Shown here piece after piece: positions 42,481 through 49,328 of a stretch of 49,328 nucleotides of DNA (its first letter is position 1; every line of letters begins with the position of its first letter). The stretch lies in the NCBI GenBank assembly GCA_002790365.1, contig PFVA01000143.1:1-49328 (forward strand), written 5' to 3'. This stretch comes from Ignavibacteriales bacterium CG_4_9_14_3_um_filter_30_11 (GTDB taxonomy: Bacteria; Bacteroidota; Ignavibacteria; Ignavibacteriales; Ignavibacteriaceae). Both the position numbers and the translations under genes were made by a program. The notes below the pieces were generated by a model. It ran no database searches. It was not told the origin of the DNA and was given only the letters and a program-made list of their open reading frames with translations.

Positions 42481-42548
42481 TTTTATAAAATTGTTCAATT
42501 TTTTATCAAATCATATATTTATACAAAAATTAAGGTGAAACAGAATTT

Positions 42549-44825
42549 ATGATTGAAATTAGAGGACATGCCAGAGGCGGTCAGGGGATGGTAACTGCAT
42601 TTGAAATTTTAGCAAAAATATTTGCAGAAATTGATGATTATCAAGTTCAAGCTTTTCCAGCTTTTGGTGTTGAAAGAACAGGCGCACCTATTCAAGCATT
42701 CCTTAGAGTTTCAAGAGAAAAAATATTAAACCGAAGTAATATTTATTTCCCGAATTTAGTTGTAGTTTTTGATGAAACACTAATTGCGCAAGTTCCGGTT
42801 TTAAACGGATTGAAAAAAGATGGTGCAATTCTTTTGAATACTAACTCTAAAATCGAAGATATAAAATTAAAAACAAAAAATATTTACACAATACCTGCAA
42901 CACAAATTTCATTAGATAAGGGATTGGGAACAAAGTCACTACCAATTGTAAATGCAGCAATGATAGGTGCAATTATAAAAATTTTAGATATTGATATTAA
43001 TGTAGTTGCAAATATTATTGCGGATAATGTTCCAACCAAACCCAAAGAAAATTCTGAATCAGCCATATTAGCTACAAAAAATATATTAAAATCCAAAAAT
43101 ATTACAGATGAACTTAAAAAATATCTTAATGAAGATTCTTTAGATGAAAATAATTTAGATAAAGATATAGTATTTAAAAGTAATAATCAGATCTTAGATT
43201 TTCCATCCTGGAATAAACCAATGTCAATTAATAAAACAGGCAATTGGCGTGTAGTTACTCCAAAATATGAAGAAAAACCTCCACCTTGTTCAACTAACTG
43301 TCCTGCCGGAACTGATGTTAGATTGTTTGTTAAACAAACTTCAGAAGGAAAATTTGCTGATGCTTTTTCAACTATTTATAAATTCAATCCATTTGCTTCA
43401 ACATGTGGAAGAGTCTGCCCTCATTTTTGTCAGCAAAGCTGTAACAGAATTGAATTGGATTCAGGACTAAACATTGGAGCAATTGAAAGATTTTTAGGTG
43501 ATAAAGGTATTACAAGAAAATTTTCAAAATCTCCAATTTCAAAAACTGAAAAAATAGCTGTTATTGGTTCAGGTCCCGCCGGATTAACATCTGCATTAAG
43601 ATTAAGGCAAAAAGGATATGAAGTAATAGTTTTTGAAGCACTACCCTACGCTGGTGGAATGATGAGAACAGGAATACCATCATTCAGGCTTCCGCTAAAT
43701 ATTTTAGATAAGGAAATAGAAGCTATAGAAGAACAAGGTGTAGTAATAAAATTGAATAATAAAGTTACAATTAAAGAATTATCCAATGATTATGATATTA
43801 TTATATCAGCTGTTGGTTCTCATAAAAGCAATAAAATGAAAATTCCCGGTGAAGAATTTGCAACTGATGGAATTAATTTTTTAAGAGAATTTAAATTAGA
43901 AAATAAGAATTACGATATAAATATTGGTGATGATATAGCAATAATTGGCGGTGGTAATACTGCCGTTGATATAGCAAGAACTGTACTTAGATTAGGGGCT
44001 GTACCGACAATTTATTATAGGCGCTCTAAAAATGAAATGCCTGCTATACCACATGAAGTAGAAGAAGCAATAAATGAAGGTGTAAATATAAAATTATTAA
44101 CAACTCCTATCAGTTATAATAAAAACAGCAATGGAAAAATTGTTATCACGCTTATTGATATGATATTAGGAGAACCGGATAAGTCAGGTAGAAGAAGACC
44201 AATAAAAATAGAAGATTCTGAAAAAATAATATCAGTAAATAAAGTTTTTTCTGCTATTGGTCAGACATTTGATGATTATGTGTTTGAAGGGAAAAAGGTA
44301 AAAGTTGAACAAGGTAAAATTAAATTTGAAAATAATAAACCGGTATTTTGCTGCGGTGATATGGCTTGGGGTGGTACAGTAACAGAAGCAATAGGTAGCG
44401 GTAATTTTACTACTGATGAAGTTGTTGCATTTTTGAAAAATCAGAATTATTCCTCTAAGGATAATCCGGTAAATGTAGTTTTACCTGCTGATATAAATTA
44501 TAATTATTATTTACCAACACCAAGACATGAAAACCCTGTTGTCGAAATGAAATCTTTTATAAACAATTTTACAGAAGTTGTAAAAGGATTAACGGAAAAG
44601 GAAGTAATAGAAGAATCAAAAAGATGTTTGCACTGCGGTGAATGTTATAGTTGCGGTAATTGTTATAATTATTGTCCGGATGCTGCAATACACATTGATG
44701 AATTAAACAGATTAAGAATTGATTATGATTACTGTAAAGGTTGCGGTATTTGTTTTGAAGAGTGTCCGTGTTCTGCAATAAGTTTAAAAATGGATGAGGT
44801 TGTAAATGAATCAAGTGTTAACTGA
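42549..44825 (+). CDS. Fusion: 2-oxoacid oxidoreductase gamma subunit + GltD/NfnB-like flavoprotein + 2x[4Fe-4S] ferredoxin domain
   Basis: MIEIRGHARGGQGMVTAFEILA (gamma); CSTNCPAG...CGRVCPHFCQQSC, AVIGSGPAGLTSALRLRQKGYEVIVFEALPYAGGMMRTGIP, IIGGGNTAVDIARTVLRLGA (GltD-like); CGNCYNYCPDAAIHI and CKGCGICFEECPCSAI (ferredoxin). Confidence 0.9.
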   Translation: MIEIRGHARGGQGMVTAFEILAKIFAEIDDYQVQAFPAFGVERTGAPIQAFLRVSREKILNRSNIYFPNLVVVFDETLIAQVPVLNGLKKDGAILLNTNSKIEDIKLKTKNIYTIPATQISLDKGLGTKSLPIVNAAMIGAIIKILDIDINVVANIIADNVPTKPKENSESAILATKNILKSKNITDELKKYLNEDSLDENNLDKDIVFKSNNQILDFPSWNKPMSINKTGNWRVVTPKYEEKPPPCSTNCPAGTDVRLFVKQTSEGKFADAFSTIYKFNPFASTCGRVCPHFCQQSCNRIELDSGLNIGAIERFLGDKGITRKFSKSPISKTEKIAVIGSGPAGLTSALRLRQKGYEVIVFEALPYAGGMMRTGIPSFRLPLNILDKEIEAIEEQGVVIKLNNKVTIKELSNDYDIIISAVGSHKSNKMKIPGEEFATDGINFLREFKLENKNYDINIGDDIAIIGGGNTAVDIARTVLRLGAVPTIYYRRSKNEMPAIPHEVEEAINEGVNIKLLTTPISYNKNSNGKIVITLIDMILGEPDKSGRRRPIKIEDSEKIISVNKVFSAIGQTFDDYVFEGKKVKVEQGKIKFENNKPVFCCGDMAWGGTVTEAIGSGNFTTDEVVAFLKNQNYSSKDNPVNVVLPADINYNYYLPTPRHENPVVEMKSFINNFTEVVKGLTEKEVIEESKRCLHCGECYSCGNCYNYCPDAAIHIDELNRLRIDYDYCKGCGICFEECPCSAISLKMDEVVNESSVN

Positions 44826-46008
44826 TAAAAAAGTGACAAAAATTAATCAGAAATATCCAAGGCACACACAAAAAGTTTTAAAGGGAAATTATGCCGCTTC
44901 AGAAAGCGCTGTACTTTGTCACTCTACTGTTATACCTGCATATCCAATTACTCCTCAAACTTCAATAATTGAGGAACTTTCTAACAGAGTTTCCGTAAAT
45001 AAATTTGATGCTACATTTATAAATATGGATAGTGAACACTCAGTTTTTGCTGCTGCTATGGGTGCAGCAATGACCGGAGAAAGAGTTTTTACTGCTACTA
45101 GTGGCCAAGGTTTATTTTATGCTCACGAAGTTTTACACGGTATTGCTCACTTCAGACTTCCTATTGTAATTTGTAATGTTGGAAGACCTTCTATCCCCTG
45201 GAATATTTGGTCTGACCAATCTGATTCTATTTCACAAAGAGATACCGGATGGATACAATACTATGGTGAATCATCACAAGAAGTTCTTGACGATATTATT
45301 CAAGCATACAAAATATCAGAAGAATTGAATATACCTGTTATGGTGGTTTTAGATGCTTTTTATCAAAGTCATACAAGTGAAAATATTTGGGTGCCTGATC
45401 AAGAATTAGTTGATAAATTTCTCCCAAAGAAAAAATTAAGCGGAAGTGAAATAGACCTAAATAATCCTAAGTCATTTGGTGGTCTTGTTCCACCTGATAG
45501 TTATGGCAATTTTAATCACGGTTACTGGAATGATATAATCAAAGTTGAGGATTTAACAAATAAGGTTGGTAAAGAATTTGAAAAACATTTCGGTAGAGGT
45601 TATGGCGCTGTTGAAGAAATAAATATTAATAAAGATACAAAACAAATATTAGTAACTCTATCAACTATAACTTCAACTGCAAGAGGTGTAATTAAAAAAC
45701 ATCCTGAAGTTGGAATATTGAAAATTAGACTTTTTAAACCTTTCCCAAGAAAATCTATACTAAAAGTTTTATCTGATTCTAATGTTGATAAGAATAAGTG
45801 TAAAATAATTACTTTTGATAAAAATTTTCTAGGTGACAGTGAAGGTGCTTTAATGCAAGAATTGAGAAGAGCACTTTATGGAGAGAATTATTTTATACAA
45901 GGTGTTTATGTCGGACTTGGTGGAAGAGATGTTCCTCCATCAACAGTTGAAAATATAATTGAAACTTGTAAAACTAATAATGATGAAATAATTTGGATTG
46001 ATTCTTAA
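44806..46008 (+). CDS. porA: Pyruvate/2-oxoacid:ferredoxin oxidoreductase alpha subunit
   Basis: KGNYAASESAVLCHSTVIPAYPITPQTSIIEELS; MDSEHSVFAAAMGAAMTGERVFTATSGQGL; 20-bp overlap with the upstream gene. Confidence 0.9.
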   Translation: MNQVLTDKKVTKINQKYPRHTQKVLKGNYAASESAVLCHSTVIPAYPITPQTSIIEELSNRVSVNKFDATFINMDSEHSVFAAAMGAAMTGERVFTATSGQGLFYAHEVLHGIAHFRLPIVICNVGRPSIPWNIWSDQSDSISQRDTGWIQYYGESSQEVLDDIIQAYKISEELNIPVMVVLDAFYQSHTSENIWVPDQELVDKFLPKKKLSGSEIDLNNPKSFGGLVPPDSYGNFNHGYWNDIIKVEDLTNKVGKEFEKHFGRGYGAVEEININKDTKQILVTLSTITSTARGVIKKHPEVGILKIRLFKPFPRKSILKVLSDSNVDKNKCKIITFDKNFLGDSEGALMQELRRALYGENYFIQGVYVGLGGRDVPPSTVENIIETCKTNNDEIIWIDS

Positions 46009-46016
46009 AAGTTTTT

Positions 46017-46106
46017 GTCATCGCGAGAAAGAGTGTAACGAACGAAGCGATCTGAATTAGAGTCAATATACCATCAGATTGCCACATCCTTCGGACTCGC
46101 AATGAC
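46017..46106. repeat. GTCATCGCGAG...CTCGCAATGAC palindromic repeat in the porA-porB gap
   Basis: Terminal inverted arms GTCATcGCGAG / CTCGCaATGAC; internal gaacgaagcgatctg / cagattgccacatccttcg. Confidence 0.85.
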
Positions 46107-46143
46107 AAAAGAAATATATTTATAAATATTGTAGAGGATTTTA

Positions 46144-47061
46144 ATGGGACAAGCAAATGCTAATTTTTTAATTCAGGAAGAAAAAGTTTTTTCCGGTGCA
46201 TTAAGCTGCAGAGGTTGCGGCTGGTCACTATTAACCAGGCATTTAGCGAGTTTACTAGGAGAAAATACTGTTTATGTTGTTCCTGCCTGCTGTTTTTCAA
46301 TTATAGCAGGTCCATATCCCTTAAATGATCTAAAAGCGAATGTAGTTCATACTCTTTTTGCAGCGGCTCCCGCAACTGCTACAGGCATAAGAGCTGCGTT
46401 AGACAGACAAGGTAAAACCGATACAAATGTAGTTATACTAGCCGGAGACGGTGGAACTTTTGATATTGGTTTTCAGGCATTATCCGGTGCTGCATCAAGG
46501 GGAGAAAATCTCTTGTACATTTGTAATAATAATGGTGCTTATATGAATACGGGAATTCAATCTAGTACAGCAACACCTTTTGGCGCTGCAACAACAACAA
46601 ATCCCGGTACTGATTTTAGGAAGACCTGGCCAAAAGATTTAATGGGAATAATAGCTGCACATAATATTCCTTATACTGCAACTGTTTCATTAGCATATCT
46701 GAATGATTTTAGAGATAAAATAAAAAAAGCAATGGACATAAAAGGATTTAGATTATTGATGATTGACGGACCTTGCCCTCCCGGACACAAAACAGAGCCA
46801 TCGGAATCAATTGAAGAAACAAGATTAGCAGTTGAAAGTAATCTCTTCCCTTTATTTGAAGTTGAAAAAGGCAAACATAAAATAAATCACTTTCCAAAAA
46901 ATAAAGTCAAAGTTGAAGAATGCTTAAAACTTCAGGGTAGATTTAAACATCTATTCAAAAAAGAGAATAAAGCTATAGTTGATAAAATACAAAATATGAC
47001 TGATTTTAATTGGAAAAGATTAAAACTTCTTGAAAAAATGAATGTTGATTTAGGCTATTAA
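46144..47061 (+). CDS. porB: Pyruvate/2-oxoacid:ferredoxin oxidoreductase beta subunit
   Basis: GALSCRGCGWSLLTRHLAS; GDGGTFDIGFQALSGAASRGENLLYICNNNGAYMNTGIQSS. Confidence 0.9.
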   Translation: MGQANANFLIQEEKVFSGALSCRGCGWSLLTRHLASLLGENTVYVVPACCFSIIAGPYPLNDLKANVVHTLFAAAPATATGIRAALDRQGKTDTNVVILAGDGGTFDIGFQALSGAASRGENLLYICNNNGAYMNTGIQSSTATPFGAATTTNPGTDFRKTWPKDLMGIIAAHNIPYTATVSLAYLNDFRDKIKKAMDIKGFRLLMIDGPCPPGHKTEPSESIEETRLAVESNLFPLFEVEKGKHKINHFPKNKVKVEECLKLQGRFKHLFKKENKAIVDKIQNMTDFNWKRLKLLEKMNVDLGY

Positions 47062-47258
47062 AGTTCGAATTTTTATTATCTAATTATTTTGATTTTTTTA
47101 GAAAATAATTACTTTTATAATAAATTATTATTCCATAAATCTTATAAATTACCCAAATGTTTATAAATATTACCATTTGTAACAAATCAATAGACATTCT
47201 ATCATAACTTATTATTTTGCTCATTGAATAATTAAATTCTTTCTCATGGGAGTTAAAA

Positions 47259-47690
47259 ATGCAGAAAAAATGGTATCGTTCCAGAAAAGACAGAATGATA
47301 GGAGGTGTTGCAGGAGGTATAGCTGAATATTTTGACATAGACCCTGTAATTGTCAGAATAATATTTGTTTGTGCTTTATTTTTTGGAGCAGGAATTCTTG
47401 CATATATTTTACTATGGATAATTATTCCTGAAGAACCATTTACACTTGAGAGTGAATCTACTTCAAATCAATCAACAACATCTGGACAAAAAAATACTAT
47501 TGAAAATGAAACAGAAAATAATGAACACAAACATGATGGAAATAAAAGAACTTCTTATATTTTTGGTGGGGTGTTAGTTGTACTTGGTGTTATTTTACTT
47601 TTCAGTAATTTGATTTCTTTTGATGCTTTCTGGCCGCTTATATTTATAGCATTAGGAGCGGCTTTATTGCTTAAATCTAGAAATAAATAA
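47259..47690 (+). CDS. PspC-domain membrane protein
   Basis: KKWYRSRKDRMIGGVAGGIAEYFDIDPVIVRIIFVCALFFGAGILAYILLWIIIPEE. Confidence 0.9.
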   Translation: MQKKWYRSRKDRMIGGVAGGIAEYFDIDPVIVRIIFVCALFFGAGILAYILLWIIIPEEPFTLESESTSNQSTTSGQKNTIENETENNEHKHDGNKRTSYIFGGVLVVLGVILLFSNLISFDAFWPLIFIALGAALLLKSRNK

Positions 47691-47705
47691 AAACCGGAAT
47701 TTTTT

Positions 47706-48632
47706 ATGAAAACTAAATCAATTTTTTGGGGAGCTTTTTTTATAACATTAGGATTGTTATTCCTATTAAATAATTTTGGTTCGCTTAACTATGAATTTTA
47801 TAATCTTTGGAAATTCTGGCCTGCATTTATTGTCCTTTTAGGTTTAGCATTGTTAGTCAAGGGTTCTGTCTTTAAAGGATTTTTTAGTGGAATGGCTGCA
47901 ATTGTTTTAGCTCTTACACTTTTTGCGGGATTTAATTCTGCTAAATATTTTTTTACAAATGAACATAATTGGAATGATTTTAACAATAATGTAGTTTTAG
48001 ATTCTGATCGTACTTATGCTACTTTTTCAGAAGAATATGATCCAATAGTTAAAAGTGCAAAATTATATTTTAACGCAGGCGCAGGCGCATTTAAGTTAAA
48101 ACAAAGTACAAATAAATTATTTTTTGTTAATTCAGAAGGTTTAAAATACGGATACAGTTTCAAAAAAGATGATGACAATTTTGCTGTTATTAATTTTTGG
48201 GGCAAACAGAGTAATGTCAGATGGTTCAGGAAACAATTTAAGAACAGAACTGCTATTGAACTAAATGTTAATCCTAATTGGATTTTAGATTTTAATTTAG
48301 GTGCTAGCTCAATGGATTTTGATCTATCTCAATATAACATAACTAAATTGAATATTGATATGGGGGCAGCTTCTTTAAATCTGAAATTGGGTATACCTAG
48401 AACCGAAACAAAAGTTATTATTGATGCAGGTGCATCTTCAATGGATATTTATGTACCTGAACTAGTGGGTTGCCAAATAGATGCTGATATTAACCTGTCT
48501 TCTAAAAACTTTAAAGGATTTGAAAAAATAAAAAGTGGGTTATACAGAACAACAAATTTTGCTGAATCAATAAAGAAAATATATTTTAATATTGATTCCG
48601 GTGTTTCATCAATTAGTATTTCAAGATATTAA
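47706..48632 (+). CDS. LiaF-like protein: N-terminal TM domain plus C-terminal beta-rich domain
   Basis: SIFWGAFFITLGLLFLLNNFG...WPAFIVLLGLALLVKG; C-terminal repetitive beta pattern (LNVNPNWILDFNLGASSMDFDLSQYNITKLNIDMGAASLNLKLG...DAGASSMDI). Confidence 0.75.
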   Translation: MKTKSIFWGAFFITLGLLFLLNNFGSLNYEFYNLWKFWPAFIVLLGLALLVKGSVFKGFFSGMAAIVLALTLFAGFNSAKYFFTNEHNWNDFNNNVVLDSDRTYATFSEEYDPIVKSAKLYFNAGAGAFKLKQSTNKLFFVNSEGLKYGYSFKKDDDNFAVINFWGKQSNVRWFRKQFKNRTAIELNVNPNWILDFNLGASSMDFDLSQYNITKLNIDMGAASLNLKLGIPRTETKVIIDAGASSMDIYVPELVGCQIDADINLSSKNFKGFEKIKSGLYRTTNFAESIKKIYFNIDSGVSSISISRY

Positions 48633-48916
48633 TATTTTTTCATAGACGGTACCCATAAATATTTTTCCATAATTACATAACCGTTTTCATCAAACTCTAT
48701 TCCCTCTGATCTCAAGAGATCTTCCATAATTGATATTTCTCCAAAATATAATTTACCTGTTAATGCTCCGAATCTATTAACTACTCTGTGACAGGGCAAA
48801 CCATATTCCTTAGCTCCATTTAAAGCCCACCCCACAGTTCTTGCAGCAGCTCTTGTTCCGCAGGCTTCGGCAATATCTCCATATGTTGTAACTTTTCCAT
48901 ACGGTATTTTTCCCAC
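48629..48916 (-). CDS. MGMT/Ogt-like DNA-binding alkyltransferase-domain protein (PCHR present); coding probably extends upstream toward 48973
   Basis: IPYGKVTTYGDIAEACGTRAAARTVGWALNGAKEYGLPCHRVVNRFGALTG; ORF track start is GTG; upstream in-frame STTFFDKVYKVV fits the family. Confidence 0.85.
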   Translation of the reverse strand: MGKIPYGKVTTYGDIAEACGTRAAARTVGWALNGAKEYGLPCHRVVNRFGALTGKLYFGEISIMEDLLRSEGIEFDENGYVIMEKYLWVPSMKKY

Positions 48917-48975
48917 AACTTTGTATACTTTATCAAAGAAGGTTGTACTTTTTTCTTTTATTTTCTTTTTAATAG

Positions 48976-49328
48976 TTAATTCTGATTAAATTTTGATAAA
49001 TATGATCTTATAAATTTATTAAGGTCTCCATCCATTACTTTTTGTATGTCGGAAGTTTCTTCATTTGTGCGGTGGTCTTTTACCATATTATAAGGATGAA
49101 ATACATAAGACCTTATTTGACTGCCCCACTCTATTTTCATTTTACTTTTTTCAATTTCATCTAACTCTGCTTCTTGTTTTTCTAATTCTAATTGATATAG
49201 TTTTGATTTTAACATCTTCATTGCATTAGTTCTGTTTTGTAACTGTGATCTTTCGCTTTGACAAGCAGCTACAGTATTAGTTGGAATATGAGTGATCCTT
49301 ACTGCAGTTTCAACCTTGTTAACATTCT
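48976..49328 (-). CDS. prfB: Peptide chain release factor 2, C-terminal part (5' end outside window)
   Basis: Open frame to the window edge: [51 protein letters not shown]...[17 protein letters not shown]. Confidence 0.93.
   Translation of the reverse strand, partial: NVNKVETAVRITHIPTNTVAACQSERSQLQNRTNAMKMLKSKLYQLELEKQEAELDEIEKSKMKIEWGSQIRSYVFHPYNMVKDHRTNEETSDIQKVMDGDLNKFIRSYLSKFNQN

Noticed and set aside
47084-47338. 84-aa minus-strand ORF overlapping the pspC start
   Set aside because: Mostly intergenic AT-rich sequence plus antisense of a confident PspC domain.
1-49328. CRISPR array, prophage, restriction-modification, toxin-antitoxin or other defence system
   Set aside because: No regularly spaced direct repeats, phage structural genes, transposase, methylase-nuclease pairs or small TA-like operons recognised; the window is almost entirely housekeeping metabolism.

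Overview
AT-rich, gene-dense window that looks like chromosomal core-metabolism DNA from a bacterium of the Ignavibacteria/Chlorobi-Bacteroidetes type (this placement is inference). It contains: rqcH-like; a lysine/DAP cluster (dapA-dapB-dapH-lysC); tRNA-Arg(ACG)-tadA; adk; ftsE; pdxA; a GWxTD-domain protein; rho; folC; pyrD-pyrK; an rpiB-like gene, manC, an uncharacterised gene and alr; an 11-gene nuoABCDHIJKLMN cluster; an SSS-family symporter; an IscA/ErpA-type protein; sodA; pepA; a DHH phosphoesterase; korAB; dsbD; nadE; an unusual por cluster whose first gene fuses PorG, a GltD-like flavoprotein and a ferredoxin domain; PspC/LiaF-like genes; an MGMT-like gene; and the 3' part of prfB. 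I found no CRISPR array, transposase, prophage or recognisable defence system. Best second looks: (1) tRNA-Arg(ACG), the known TadA substrate, sits directly upstream of tadA with a terminator between them; (2) the PorG-GltD-PorD fusion; (3) an RpiB-like protein with an extra N-terminal domain and a changed active-site motif; (4) a structured 76+ bp repeat at the window edge and again at 31.3 kb, where it may supply the symporter stop codon; (5) GTCAT...ATGAC palindromic repeats, one of them between porA and porB.
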